Source of the DNA: Pararobbsia alpina
GTDB lineage: Bacteria > Pseudomonadota > Gammaproteobacteria > Burkholderiales > Burkholderiaceae
Direction: 5' to 3'
Length of the DNA stretch: 64,000 nucleotides
NCBI RefSeq assembly: GCF_902859895.1
Contig: NZ_CADIKM010000005.1
Span: forward strand, 213,301-277,300
Shown: in pieces, positions 36,898 to 46,663 of the stretch
How the letters are laid out: every line of letters begins with the position of its first letter
Position numbering within the stretch: the first letter of the stretch is position 1
Notes under the pieces: model-generated
What the model was told of the DNA's origin: nothing
Databases searched by the model: none
The model's input: only the letters and a program-made list of their open reading frames with translations
Made by a program: the position numbers and the translations under genes

Positions 36898-37097
36898 GTT
36901 CCATTTCGGCTAGCCGATTTCCGCTAGCCGAATGGCGTGCGAATTGCCCCTGAGCAATTTTCCAGCAGGCCGCAATCGGATGAATCCGATTTTGCAAAAA
37001 TCGTTGTGTAGTACACCGAATGCGCATTGCGTAGCAGTGTCATCGACTCATGTTCGATATCTTGCCTAGCGTCATTGATGCGTCGCGAGGTGCGAGA
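36898..37097. other. Leader region of cdiA
   Basis: With 36789-36897 this forms a 309-base gap without a gene. It holds a second imperfect inverted repeat, TCGGCTAGC/GCTAGCCGA (36906-36931), and must include the cdiA promoter. No clear box pair is seen. Confidence 0.4.
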
Positions 37098-40000
37098 ATG
37101 AAGACATACGGTGCTGCTCAGCGCTTGTTGTTCGGCATGACTCTGGTGACGAGTCCCATCGTTGCCGCTGCACAGATCGTTGCCGATCCCGGCGCGGGTG
37201 CTCAGGGTCCGACAGTCGGGCAGACCCGCAACGGTATTCCCCAGGTCGACATTACGGCCCCCTCGGGCGCAGGCGTTTCCCGCAACGCCTATGTTCAAAT
37301 TGATGTGCCGCAGCCCGGCGTCGTCCTGAACAATTCATCTGCGATCGTGCAGACCTTGCAGGCTGGCATGATCACCGGCAACCCGAATCTCGAGCCCGGA
37401 CAGTCGGCGAAGATCATCGTCAACGAGGTCGGTGGAGAACTGCCGAGCCAGTTGCGCGGCTATCTTGAAGTGGCGGGCCATCCCGCCGAGGTCGTCGTTG
37501 CCAATAGCAACGGCATTGTCGCGGACGGTGCGGGCTTTATCAATGCCACGCGCGGGATCCTCACGACCGGGGCGCCAATATTCGGCCCCGGCGGCGGTCT
37601 CGACGGCTTCGATGTGCGGCACGGCGAGCTTGCGGTGCAGGGCGCGGGGCTCAATACGTCGAACGTCGATCAGCTCGATCTGATCGCGCGCCGCGTTTCG
37701 GCCGATGCAATGATCCATGGGAAGACGTTGAACGTGGTTGCCGGGCTCAATCGGGTCGATCATGAGACGTTGGCGGCGACGCCCGCCACGGACTCGCAGC
37801 GGACCTCCGAAGTGCGAATCGACGTCAGCGGGCTGGGCGGTATCTATGCGAGTCGCATTGCGCTTGTTGCCACGGAAGCGGGCGTCGGCGTGTCGAACCG
37901 GGGCGTGCTCGCTGCGCAGGAAGGGGACTTGAAGCTGACCGCCGACGGTCGATTGATCCTGTCGGGCAAGACCTATGCAAATGGCGATCTCGCGCTGGCG
38001 AGCGGTGACGGCGTCTACAACAGCGGTACGACCGCCAGTGCAGGAGGCCTGTCGGTCGATGCTGTCGGAGACGTCTACAACAGCGGAGTGCTCGATGCGC
38101 AAGGCGCCTTGAAGGTCGGTGCCCGCAGTCTGGTATCGACGGGCACATTGTCGCAGGCGGGAGCGGGTCCAATGACGATCGCTGTCGCGGGGCTGTTCGA
38201 CAACTCGAACGGTACGCTGCAAACCGGCGGCACCGATACGCACCTCAGGTCCGGAACGCTGGTCAACGACGATGGAAGGATCGTGCACGCCGGCACCGGC
38301 GCACTGCGCATATCGAGCGACAGCCTGTCGAATCGTGGTGGCACGATCGCCAGCAGCGGCGAGCTCGGCATTCGCGCGGCGGACCTGTCGAACCAGGCAG
38401 GCATGCTGAGTGCGCAAAGGCAGGTGGACGTCGAAGCGCGTTCGCTCGACAACAGCCAGGGAGGCTATGTCGGCGCGGAGCGTGTGGCCTTGAACGCGCA
38501 GCACGTGCTCGACAATCGCGGCGGAGCACTCGAGGCGAGCGAAGGCCTGGCGATAGCGGCATACGACGTGGCTAACGACACGGGCTCGATCCGGAATTCC
38601 GAAGAGGGCACCCTGTCGATCGTCGCCGCTGGAGCGGTAACGAACACGCAAGGCGGTCGGATCGGCGGCAACGGGGACTTGAGCATCGTATCGAGCGTCT
38701 TCGACAACACAGGCGGCAGACTGGCCAGCGATGCAGGTGGAGGCGGAAACATCATCCTCACGACAGGCCAGTTCGCGAATGGCTACGGCGTCATCGAGAG
38801 CGATCGGGACGTCGATGTGAGCGTCACGTCGATGGCCGGTGAGGGCTTGATCGTAGCCGCGCGCGACGCGACCTTCCGAATCGCGAGCGACTATACCCAC
38901 GACGCGCGCAACACACTGCATGCGAATCACGATCTGACACTCACGACGCTGGGCAATTTTGCGAATCGCGGTCAGCTTGGCGCGGTCAACGCATTGACTG
39001 TCAATGCCAAGAACGTCGACAACCCGTTCGGTGCGAGTCTGAAATCCGCGTCGACGGCCGTCAATGCCACAGGCATGATCAGGAACGCAGGCAGGCTCGA
39101 GGGCGAAGCCGTCGCCACGCGCAGCGCGGCATTGAACAATGTCGCCACCGTCATTGGCCGCACTGTCACGCTGAACGCCGATGTGATCGACAACACAGGG
39201 GCGTCGGCTGTGATTGCCGGGGCGGACAAGGTGAACCTGTACGCGAGCGAACGGTTCTCCAACACCGGTCAGGCGAATGTGTTCAGTTTGGGTGATATCA
39301 ACATCGCCGCCGACGGTCAGCGTGGTGTGAGTGGGGTTGTGTCGAATCATGCCGTCGCGAAGGGGCACCTTGCGAACCGTACGAATACAGTCATCAACGA
39401 TCGATCGACGCTCGAGGCGCGGGGCAATCTCGAAATCGCGGCCAATACACTGATCAATGCCCGGCCTGCCCCGGTGGTCGAAACGGTGACGACCGGTGTC
39501 GCTACGAAGCACCAGCGAAAACGCGACAAGTACATGGCCTGCGCGACGGGAAATGCGGTCTCAAACTCGACGTGCTCGCAGGCAGTGTGGGACTTCGGCT
39601 ACAAGGTTCCACGCAATGCCACTTTCGAGGCGGCACGGATCGTCTCCGCATCGAAAGGTTCAGATCCTGTGGATCGCTTGCTCGTGGTCAGGGCGAACGG
39701 CAGGCAGCAGACCCCCGAGTCGATCTACTACGACGCGATGACTGAACAAGGCGACGGCTCGATCACCGTCAGCTATTGGGATGGCTACGATCCGAACATC
39801 CACTACGATCCCGCCACGGAGTACCCGACTCGCAGCGACGCGCACAACGGCTACCAGCGCATCGAGATGTCACGCGATACGACCACGACAACGCGAGAGG
39901 ATCGCGCGGTGGGCATCGAACCGCCGGCGGAAGTGGTTGCGGGCGGGCATATCACGCTCGCGAATGTCGGCACGGTCGACAACCTCCACGGCGCGATCGC

Positions 40001-43000
40001 GGCGGGCAAGTCAATCTGGATAGGCGACGGCAAGTATGACGGGCAGGTGGGCAGCATGGTCGCGACCGGTTCCCATGGCACGACGACGGTCAACAACACG
40101 GGACGGACGCTGTATCGCCATGAGACACAGGACATCGTGTCGCGGTACGCATGGAACAAGGAGATCACCCGCGACGCGGGTCCCGTGGCCCAGGCGCCTG
40201 TTGTGTTGCCGCCCATGGCAATCGGCAGGACCGGCGGCACGATCGTTGCGAACGAGGCGCTCGATATCCATGCGCGTGACATCCGCAATACCCAGGTCGC
40301 GGCGGTCGACTCGCTTACGGGCATGACCGGCAGGACGGCCGGTGCACAACTTGGCGGGCGTGACGGGAACGATGGAAGCAGGGGCGATACGGGATACGGT
40401 GTCCGTGACGGGGCGAGTCTGTGGCAGTCGGCGATCGCCGCCAACGGCATCCTCGATCTGAAGCTGCCGACGAGCGGTTTGTATGACATTCACGTTGCAC
40501 CCGAGCATCCCTACCTGATCGTCACCGATCCCGGCCTGACGAGCTATATGCAGTTCATTTCCAGCGACTACATGCTGGAGCAGCTTGGGCTGAACCCGCA
40601 GACGGCTCAGAAGCGTCTCGGCGACGGGCTGGTCGAGCAACAGGAAATTCGCCTTCAGATCACGGCGCTGACGGGCCGTGCGCACTTGCCGGGCTACGCG
40701 GACGCACAGGACGAATACCGAGCACTGATGGCGAGCGGCGTTCGTGCGGCGCGGCAGTTCGATCTTCAGCCGGGCATTGCGTTGACGAGCGCACAAATGG
40801 ATGCCCTGAGCAGCGATATCGTGTGGCTCGTGATCCAGCGCGTGAAACTGCACGACGGGGGGATGACTCAGGTTCTCGCGCCGATCGTCTATCTCACGCG
40901 CGCGCATGCCGGTGATCTACGACCGGAGGGTGCCGTGGTCGCGGGCGACGATGTCGAGTTGCATGCGCTCGGCAATGTGGCCAATAGTGGTGTGATCAAG
41001 GGCGGTGCCCGCACCGTGGTGACGGCAACGGATGTCGTGAACCGGGCAGGCACGATCGGCGATGGTGACGCCACCGGTCATGGTGTCTCGGGCGACCGGG
41101 GCCGCTCGAGTGCGGCGAAACGTGCCCGCAAGGGGAGCCGAGGAAACCGCGAGGGCAGGACGGGAAGCACGACAGTCGTCGCGGCCGCGCGCGATGTGGT
41201 CAACGAGTCGGGGCGAATCACCGGCAACCGGGTCGCGGTGCTTGCCGGACGCGATATCGTCAATACGACGCTGGTTGATGCTTCGGGGAGGGTGGTCCTG
41301 GGGTCCAGTTCGACGAAAGCACTTGTGGCAGGTACGTCGCCGGGTGCTTTTGACGAAGCCTTCCCGGATGCCCGTGAAGGTGGCAGTCGCGACGCTGGCT
41401 ATGGCAGCAGGGCAAGCGCAACCGTGCTCGGCGCACGAGGGACCATCGCGTCGACCGGCAATATGGTCGTGACGGCGGGTCGGGATCTGACTGTTCACAG
41501 TGGAGAGATCACAGCGGGGCTCGGCCGCAGCGACGGTGACATGCAACTCACGGCCGGCCGCGACTTCACCGTGGATACCGTGGAGTCCACGACCTCGCAG
41601 TCCGTTATGAGGAATGACCGGCACCACTGGGAAGCACGGAAGGCGACCCACCAGTCGAGTCTGATTGCCTCGGGTGGCGCTCTGGCGATCCACAGCGGCA
41701 ACGACTCGACATTCAAAGGTGCTCGGATAAGCGCTGGCAAAGATCTGGACATCGGTGCGGGAGGCAATCTCGTGGCGACGGCCGTGCTCAACGACACGAG
41801 GTTCGACAATGTCGCTGCCGACGATGAGACGCGTCAGGAGACCGGCCACACGTACGACCAACAGGCCATCGGCACCCAGCTCTCCGCGGGGCGCAATGCG
41901 ACGCTTGCAGCGGGCAGCGCCGGCAGTAGAAGGAGCATCGGCGATGCCGGAAATATGGGTAGCACGAGCGGACTGGGCAGCGGCAATGTCACGCTGACGG
42001 GTTCGTCGGTCACCGCCGGCACGAATCGCGGAACGCCGGGCGGGGCGGCCATCATTGCGCACGGCGATGTCACGCTCGATAGTGCAAGCGAGGTGCACCG
42101 TTTCGACATGGACGTGTCGAACAGGCGAGGCAGTTTCGTCAGCGGCACAAGCCGGACGGATCACATCGATGGGACCATCGATCTCGCCATCGGCAGCACA
42201 GTCAGCGGCGATGCTGTCGGTATTCGCGCGGGCGACGATCTGGCGATCGAGGGCAGCAACGTGGCGGGCATGAACGATGTCGCGATGACCGCCGAAGGCA
42301 ACGTGGAGGTTGTCGCGGCACAGGACACCGCGCAAAGTGCACAACGGCACGAGGTCAAGCGTTCGGGCGCCTGGGGAACGGGTGGACTGGGTTTCTCGAT
42401 CGGCGTGAGCAAGCAGCAGGACGCCGGCAGCGAGCATGCGGTTTTCGAAAGCCGGTCTCGCAGCACGGTGGGCAGCGTGCAGGGGAACGTCTCGATCAAG
42501 TCCGACGGCCATGTTCACATCGGTGGCAGCGACATCGTCGCGGGCAGGTCCGCGGACGACGTTGCCGATGCAAGCGGCCATATCGATATTCAAGCGCGAA
42601 GCATCACGATCGACCCGGCCATCGATACCGTGCGCGGTGTCGTCAGCCGGAAGACGAGTCAGTATGGCGTGGCGGCTGCGCTTGGCGGTGTCGTGGGCAA
42701 TGCACTGGAGACGGTCAACCAGAGTCTGATTGAGACGAACCGTAGCGACGATTCGCGGCTGGCCGCGCTCGACAAAATGCGCGCCGTGAGGTCCAGCTAC
42801 CGCGCCGCGCAAGTCGCCGGTTCAGCGATCGAAAGCGCGGGCGGCAACGTGGCGTCGCAAGCGAAGTCACCGGTGGCGCTCAAGGCGACGGTCAGCATGG
42901 GGGGTGGCAGCAGTCACGTGGAATCACGGCGTGCCGTGACGACAAACGATGGCAGCACGCTGAGCGCAGGGGGCAGGGCGTCGATTGTCGCGAGGGGTGC

Positions 43001-44792
43001 GGCAGACGATGATGGAGATATTCGTGTAAGCGGTACGCGGATCAATGCACGCGAGGTTTCGCTGCGTGCTGCCCGCGATATCGCTTTGCAGAGTGCGCAA
43101 GACACCACGCAACACGTCGCCACGAACAGCAGCAGCCACGCCAGCATCGGCGTGGGCGCCGCGATCGGAGGCGCACAGAACGGCTTCACGCTCGAACTGG
43201 GGGCAGGCGGATCGAGCGGTCGTGGCGATGGCAGCCGTGTCATCCACCGTGATACACAAATCAGCGCAATCGACTCGCTGTTCATGAGCAGCGGCCGCGA
43301 CATGAGCATGCTCGGTGTGGAAGCATCAGCTGATACGGTCCACGTGGATGTCCGCCGCGATCTGGCGATTGCGAGTCCCCAGAATACGAGCACGTTCAGG
43401 AGCGCACAGTCGAGTGCCGGCTTTCAGGCGAGTTTGTGCATGCCGCCGTTCTGCCATGGGCAAACGGTCGAGGGCTCAGCACAGGCGACTGTGCAAATGC
43501 TCCGGAACAACTTCAGCTCGGTGGGCCGACAGAGTGGCATTCGCGCGGGTGAGGGCGGCTATACGGTCGAGGTCGGCAGCCATACCCAGTTGGACGGTGG
43601 CGTCTTGGCCAGTACGGCGGAGCCGGGCGGGAATTCGTTGTCGACCGGAACGTTTGGCTATTCGAACTTGCAGAACGTGGCTCGCCACACGGGCTCGACA
43701 CTGGATTTCCGTGCAAGCGGCCATGCCGGCAAGAGCAGGTCCGACGGCGTGAGTTTCGCTTCACGGCCGCGCAAGGTCGGCACCGCGCTCGGGCCGCCCG
43801 ATTTGTCGGGGTTCGGTCCAGGCGGCTTCGGCGCAGCCGGCACGACCTCGGACGCGAGCGGGACGACTGACGCGGCAGTGAGCCCGGGGTCGATCGACGT
43901 TCGCGGGGATATCGGTACCGATCAGAACAGCACAGCGGGCCTGAGTCGCAATGCTTCGCGGGCCAACGGTTCAGTGCGAGACACTTTCGATGCGCGCGAA
44001 GTTTCCGATGATCTTGCCGCCCAGCAACGCTCGGGTCAACTCGGCATGCAGGTGGTGGGGGACACCGGAACCGCGTTGGCAAACCGTGCGGGGAAGGCAA
44101 AGGGGCGGGCCGAACGCGCTTATGAAAGGGCTCATGCGGTGGGCGATGCGGGCGCCATGGCAAAGGCGCGGGCCGAAGTTGCCTCTGCTGATCGGCAACT
44201 GGCACTCTGGGAAGAGGGCGGCATCGCCCGAGTCGCGTCACATGCAGTGACTGCCGCGCTGGATGCGGCGACCGGCAACGGCAGCCTTCTCGGCGCTGCG
44301 GGTGGAACCCTTGCCGGCGACCTCGTTAGCGACGCTGCAAGCGAAGCCATTCAAGACCTGCCCGGTGCAGCGCTACTGAAAAATGCAGCGGCCGGCGCAG
44401 TTGGAGCTGCGACCGGGGCATTTTTCGGGGAATCCTCCGGTGCAGTGAGCGGCGCGAATGGTGCGCTAAACGCCGATCTGTACAACCGGCAGTTACACAG
44501 CAGTGAATCAGAGAAGCTGGCGGTGCTCAAGCGAGGCCGGGGTGCGGAGGACCAGCAACGCTTGATGGATGCCGCGTGTGCGCTCGTTCACTGCTCGGCC
44601 GGCGTCCCCGACCACGATCCGAACCGGCAGGCGCTGGTCGATTCGGAGAGCCGGGGCAGTCGATACACCTCCGAGCAGGACGAGATCAGGGCAGCGGGCG
44701 CGTTCGAAGGATACAGCGGGCTCGACTCGTTTGGCGACGCAATGGACCGTTACCAGGTATCGAACCGGACGGTGGGGGCGTGGACGGGGTGA
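37098..44792 (+). CDS. cdiA: CdiA/BcpA-type two-partner secretion exoprotein, truncated by frameshift
   Basis: A 2564-codon filamentous haemagglutinin-like protein of contact-dependent inhibition. The ATG at 37098 has GAGG 7 bases upstream and starts a signal peptide (MKTYGAAQRLLFGMTLVTSPIVAAAQ). The TPS secretion domain follows, with NPNL (about residue 95) and NSNGI (about 136). Next come hundreds of residues of FHA-type beta-helix repeats rich in N-x-G and D-N-x-G turns, then the alanine-rich pretoxin region. The motif NADLYN (44469-44486) matches the Burkholderia Nx(E/Q)LYN junction where variable toxin regions begin. Just after it the frame hits TGA at 44790, while the expected continuation is open in another frame. 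No CdiB transporter gene is in the window. Confidence 0.9.
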   Translation: MKTYGAAQRLLFGMTLVTSPIVAAAQIVADPGAGAQGPTVGQTRNGIPQVDITAPSGAGVSRNAYVQIDVPQPGVVLNNSSAIVQTLQAGMITGNPNLEPGQSAKIIVNEVGGELPSQLRGYLEVAGHPAEVVVANSNGIVADGAGFINATRGILTTGAPIFGPGGGLDGFDVRHGELAVQGAGLNTSNVDQLDLIARRVSADAMIHGKTLNVVAGLNRVDHETLAATPATDSQRTSEVRIDVSGLGGIYASRIALVATEAGVGVSNRGVLAAQEGDLKLTADGRLILSGKTYANGDLALASGDGVYNSGTTASAGGLSVDAVGDVYNSGVLDAQGALKVGARSLVSTGTLSQAGAGPMTIAVAGLFDNSNGTLQTGGTDTHLRSGTLVNDDGRIVHAGTGALRISSDSLSNRGGTIASSGELGIRAADLSNQAGMLSAQRQVDVEARSLDNSQGGYVGAERVALNAQHVLDNRGGALEASEGLAIAAYDVANDTGSIRNSEEGTLSIVAAGAVTNTQGGRIGGNGDLSIVSSVFDNTGGRLASDAGGGGNIILTTGQFANGYGVIESDRDVDVSVTSMAGEGLIVAARDATFRIASDYTHDARNTLHANHDLTLTTLGNFANRGQLGAVNALTVNAKNVDNPFGASLKSASTAVNATGMIRNAGRLEGEAVATRSAALNNVATVIGRTVTLNADVIDNTGASAVIAGADKVNLYASERFSNTGQANVFSLGDINIAADGQRGVSGVVSNHAVAKGHLANRTNTVINDRSTLEARGNLEIAANTLINARPAPVVETVTTGVATKHQRKRDKYMACATGNAVSNSTCSQAVWDFGYKVPRNATFEAARIVSASKGSDPVDRLLVVRANGRQQTPESIYYDAMTEQGDGSITVSYWDGYDPNIHYDPATEYPTRSDAHNGYQRIEMSRDTTTTTREDRAVGIEPPAEVVAGGHITLANVGTVDNLHGAIAAGKSIWIGDGKYDGQVGSMVATGSHGTTTVNNTGRTLYRHETQDIVSRYAWNKEITRDAGPVAQAPVVLPPMAIGRTGGTIVANEALDIHARDIRNTQVAAVDSLTGMTGRTAGAQLGGRDGNDGSRGDTGYGVRDGASLWQSAIAANGILDLKLPTSGLYDIHVAPEHPYLIVTDPGLTSYMQFISSDYMLEQLGLNPQTAQKRLGDGLVEQQEIRLQITALTGRAHLPGYADAQDEYRALMASGVRAARQFDLQPGIALTSAQMDALSSDIVWLVIQRVKLHDGGMTQVLAPIVYLTRAHAGDLRPEGAVVAGDDVELHALGNVANSGVIKGGARTVVTATDVVNRAGTIGDGDATGHGVSGDRGRSSAAKRARKGSRGNREGRTGSTTVVAAARDVVNESGRITGNRVAVLAGRDIVNTTLVDASGRVVLGSSSTKALVAGTSPGAFDEAFPDAREGGSRDAGYGSRASATVLGARGTIASTGNMVVTAGRDLTVHSGEITAGLGRSDGDMQLTAGRDFTVDTVESTTSQSVMRNDRHHWEARKATHQSSLIASGGALAIHSGNDSTFKGARISAGKDLDIGAGGNLVATAVLNDTRFDNVAADDETRQETGHTYDQQAIGTQLSAGRNATLAAGSAGSRRSIGDAGNMGSTSGLGSGNVTLTGSSVTAGTNRGTPGGAAIIAHGDVTLDSASEVHRFDMDVSNRRGSFVSGTSRTDHIDGTIDLAIGSTVSGDAVGIRAGDDLAIEGSNVAGMNDVAMTAEGNVEVVAAQDTAQSAQRHEVKRSGAWGTGGLGFSIGVSKQQDAGSEHAVFESRSRSTVGSVQGNVSIKSDGHVHIGGSDIVAGRSADDVADASGHIDIQARSITIDPAIDTVRGVVSRKTSQYGVAAALGGVVGNALETVNQSLIETNRSDDSRLAALDKMRAVRSSYRAAQVAGSAIESAGGNVASQAKSPVALKATVSMGGGSSHVESRRAVTTNDGSTLSAGGRASIVARGAADDDGDIRVSGTRINAREVSLRAARDIALQSAQDTTQHVATNSSSHASIGVGAAIGGAQNGFTLELGAGGSSGRGDGSRVIHRDTQISAIDSLFMSSGRDMSMLGVEASADTVHVDVRRDLAIASPQNTSTFRSAQSSAGFQASLCMPPFCHGQTVEGSAQATVQMLRNNFSSVGRQSGIRAGEGGYTVEVGSHTQLDGGVLASTAEPGGNSLSTGTFGYSNLQNVARHTGSTLDFRASGHAGKSRSDGVSFASRPRKVGTALGPPDLSGFGPGGFGAAGTTSDASGTTDAAVSPGSIDVRGDIGTDQNSTAGLSRNASRANGSVRDTFDAREVSDDLAAQQRSGQLGMQVVGDTGTALANRAGKAKGRAERAYERAHAVGDAGAMAKARAEVASADRQLALWEEGGIARVASHAVTAALDAATGNGSLLGAAGGTLAGDLVSDAASEAIQDLPGAALLKNAAAGAVGAATGAFFGESSGAVSGANGALNADLYNRQLHSSESEKLAVLKRGRGAEDQQRLMDAACALVHCSAGVPDHDPNRQALVDSESRGSRYTSEQDEIRAAGAFEGYSGLDSFGDAMDRYQVSNRTVGAWTG
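44774..44792 (+). other. Frameshift site in cdiA
   Basis: A GGGGG run (44774-44778) precedes the premature TGA. Reading one base back, from about 44780, restores the pretoxin sequence GVTGAAGAAAALGAG in frame with the toxin. One missing base would explain it. A sequencing error, a real mutation and slippage at the G-run are all possible. Confidence 0.8.
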
Positions 44793-45493
44793 CCGGAGCC
44801 GCTGGCGCCGCCGCCGCGCTCGGCGCGGGTTGCAGCACGATCGTAGTCTGCGGGTTCGCCGCCACGGTGGCCACCACGAGCCTCGACTATTCGAAGGCGG
44901 GGTTCCAGCAGCTCATCCATGGCGAGCAGATGCCGACGTACGGCGAACAGATGCTGCGAGGCTTGGGGATGAGTCCAAACGGGGCCGCGATGGCTTACGG
45001 GGCGGCGAATCTCGGATCGACCCTCGGACGAACCGCCATTGGCCTGCCTCGTGTCAATCAAGCCGTGGGCGCGCCGGCAATCCAGCATGCAGACACGAGC
45101 ACGAGCGCTGGCAACCTTACCATCACCGCTGGGAAATTTTCCCCTCACGAGAGATCGATGGCACGACATTTGGCTTCCCAGGGGTACCGAGTGGTTTTGC
45201 GCTCGCCGGTGGGCAGGAGGATCGAGGGCAAGACCTCTGATTTGCTCGTCAATGGTGTGCCTTACGACGTCTATACGCCGCAAACGGCCAGCGTCCATCG
45301 GATCGTTGGGGCGATTGCCGACAAGAATTCGCAGGCACAAGGAATTGTGCTCGATCTGAGCGAAACGTCGGTGACCCGGGAGCAGCTCGGAAACCTTCTT
45401 CAGCGAGTACGCGGCACCGGTGCGACCAACATTCAAGATATCAAAATCATAGGAAAACAAGATGCCGAGCATCAAATGCGAATGCGGCCATAG
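44780..45493 (+). CDS. CdiA C-terminal toxin module, out of frame with the CdiA body
   Basis: About 237 codons continuing CdiA in the -1 frame. The first part is a hydrophobic pretoxin/entry region (AAAALGAGCSTIVVCGFAATVATTSLDYSKAGFQQLIHG, then TYGEQMLRGLGMSPNGAAMAYGAANLGS). The last 110 residues form a CdiA_C-like nuclease domain: FSPHERSMARHLASQGYRVVLRSP, TSDLLVNGVPYDVYTP, then ADKNSQAQGIVLDLS. Glu, Asp, Asp and Lys in these segments follow the order of PD-(D/E)XK-type CDI tRNases. A GTG at 44780 could start it separately, but this is speculative. Its 3' end overlaps the candidate immunity gene by 32 bases. Confidence 0.75.
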   Translation: MDGVTGAAGAAAALGAGCSTIVVCGFAATVATTSLDYSKAGFQQLIHGEQMPTYGEQMLRGLGMSPNGAAMAYGAANLGSTLGRTAIGLPRVNQAVGAPAIQHADTSTSAGNLTITAGKFSPHERSMARHLASQGYRVVLRSPVGRRIEGKTSDLLVNGVPYDVYTPQTASVHRIVGAIADKNSQAQGIVLDLSETSVTREQLGNLLQRVRGTGATNIQDIKIIGKQDAEHQMRMRP

Positions 45494-45692
45494 GATCTGC
45501 TATGGAGACATCCCCTGCTCAGACGAGTGGCTGATGATGTCTGATACAGCCTTTGACAAACATCACGGGCAAGTGGATGTCGACGAACTTTATCGCGCGA
45601 TGACACATGTGCTCAAGTGTCCGGACTGTGGATGGCTGTGGGTGTATTGGAACGGTTTCAGGAACGATCCTCAGGGTTACAGACCCGAGTAA
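45462..45692 (+). CDS. cdiI: Candidate CDI immunity protein with zinc-ribbon cysteines
   Basis: A 76-residue acidic protein starting inside the toxin frame, with its own AGGA 7 bases before the ATG. Cys6 and Cys8 (KCECG) and Cys53 and Cys56 (KCPDCGWLW) make a four-Cys zinc-ribbon-like set; Cys13 and Cys19 are extra. Position directly behind and overlapping a CdiA toxin end is the standard place for CdiI. The protein itself is not a family I can name with certainty, so the immunity role rests on context. The own binding site would let it be made even if toxin translation fails. Confidence 0.7.
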   Translation: MPSIKCECGHRICYGDIPCSDEWLMMSDTAFDKHHGQVDVDELYRAMTHVLKCPDCGWLWVYWNGFRNDPQGYRPE

Positions 45693-45696
45693 CTAC

Positions 45697-45734
45697 GGCA
45701 ATGGCGAGCCGCCCGAGGGCAGCTTGCCATTGCC
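45697..45734. terminator. Hairpin between convergent cdiI and fabI genes
   Basis: GGCAATGGC pairs with GCCATTGCC, and the stem continues inward with a few mismatches. It lies in the 81-base gap between two converging genes and could serve both strands. No T-run. Confidence 0.5.
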
Positions 45735-45773
45735 GACCAAGGCGCCGGAGCGCCCCTGCCGAAACCTTGCCGC

Positions 45774-46556
45774 TTACTCGTCCATCCCCCCCACCACCGT
45801 ATTGAACCCCGCATCGACATAGGTAATTTCCCCTGTCACGCCCGCCGCAAGGTCCGACAACAGAAAGGCGCTGACATTGCCGACATCCTCGATGGTCACG
45901 TTCCGGCGCAGCGGTGCATTGTGCTCGACGAAGTCGAGGATCTTGCCGAAGCCCTTGATGCCGCTCGCAGCTAGCGTCTTGATCGGACCTGCCGATACCG
46001 CGTTCACGCGGATGCCCTTCGGTCCCAGCGAAGTCGCCAGATACCGCACACTCGCTTCGAGTGATGCCTTGGCCAAACCCATCGTGTTGTAGTTCGGCAG
46101 CGCACGCTCGGCACCCAGGTAAGTCAGCGTCAGCAGCGCCGCTTTGTCCGAGAGCATCGGCAACGCAGCCTTGGCCAACGCAGCGAAACTGTAGGCCGAG
46201 ATATCGTGCGCGACCCGGAAGGACTCACGCGACAGCCCCTCGAGAAAATCCCCGGCAATGGCCTCGCGCGGTGCAAAACCGATCGAATGGACGAGCCCGT
46301 CGAGCGTATCCCAGCGTTCGCGCAAGGAGGTCATCACCCCTTCGATCTGAGCATCCTCGGCCACATCGCACGGCAGGACGATATCGCTGCCGAACTCCGT
46401 CGCAAATTCCGTCACGCGGTCCTTGAAGCGCTCCCCGACGTAGGTGAAGGCCAGTTCGGCACCTTCGCGCTTGCATACCTGGGCAATCCCATATGCGATC
46501 GAGCGGTTCGACAGGACACCGGTCAACAGAATTCTTTTGCCAGCGAGAAAACCCAT
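45774..46556 (-). CDS. fabI: Enoyl-[acyl-carrier-protein] reductase (NADH) FabI
   Basis: A 260-residue short-chain dehydrogenase-type reductase that completes each fatty-acid elongation cycle and is the target of triclosan and isoniazid-like inhibitors. It begins [25 protein letters not shown]. Tyr146, Tyr156 and Lys163 ([20 protein letters not shown]) sit at the same numbers as in E. coli FabI. The start is at the conserved N terminus; the frame extends 29 codons further upstream without homology. It is divergent from yejA with about 107 bases between. Confidence 0.96.
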   Translation of the reverse strand: MGFLAGKRILLTGVLSNRSIAYGIAQVCKREGAELAFTYVGERFKDRVTEFATEFGSDIVLPCDVAEDAQIEGVMTSLRERWDTLDGLVHSIGFAPREAIAGDFLEGLSRESFRVAHDISAYSFAALAKAALPMLSDKAALLTLTYLGAERALPNYNTMGLAKASLEASVRYLATSLGPKGIRVNAVSAGPIKTLAASGIKGFGKILDFVEHNAPLRRNVTIEDVGNVSAFLLSDLAAGVTGEITYVDAGFNTVVGGMDE

Positions 46557-46663
46557 TTGTGCTCCGTTTTGGTAGTTCGCTTGTATTTGCGAGTATCGGT
46601 AAAGGTAGAATTCTCGCACATCACCCGTTCGAATCCGTCCCAACCGGTCTCTCCCAGGTCTCC

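Noticed and set aside
37335..42812. Long leftward open frames opposite cdiA (725 and 631 codons)
   Set aside because: They are antisense shadows of GC-rich, repetitive coding sequence. They have no domain, signal or binding site, while the plus-strand frame has clear TPS and FHA features.
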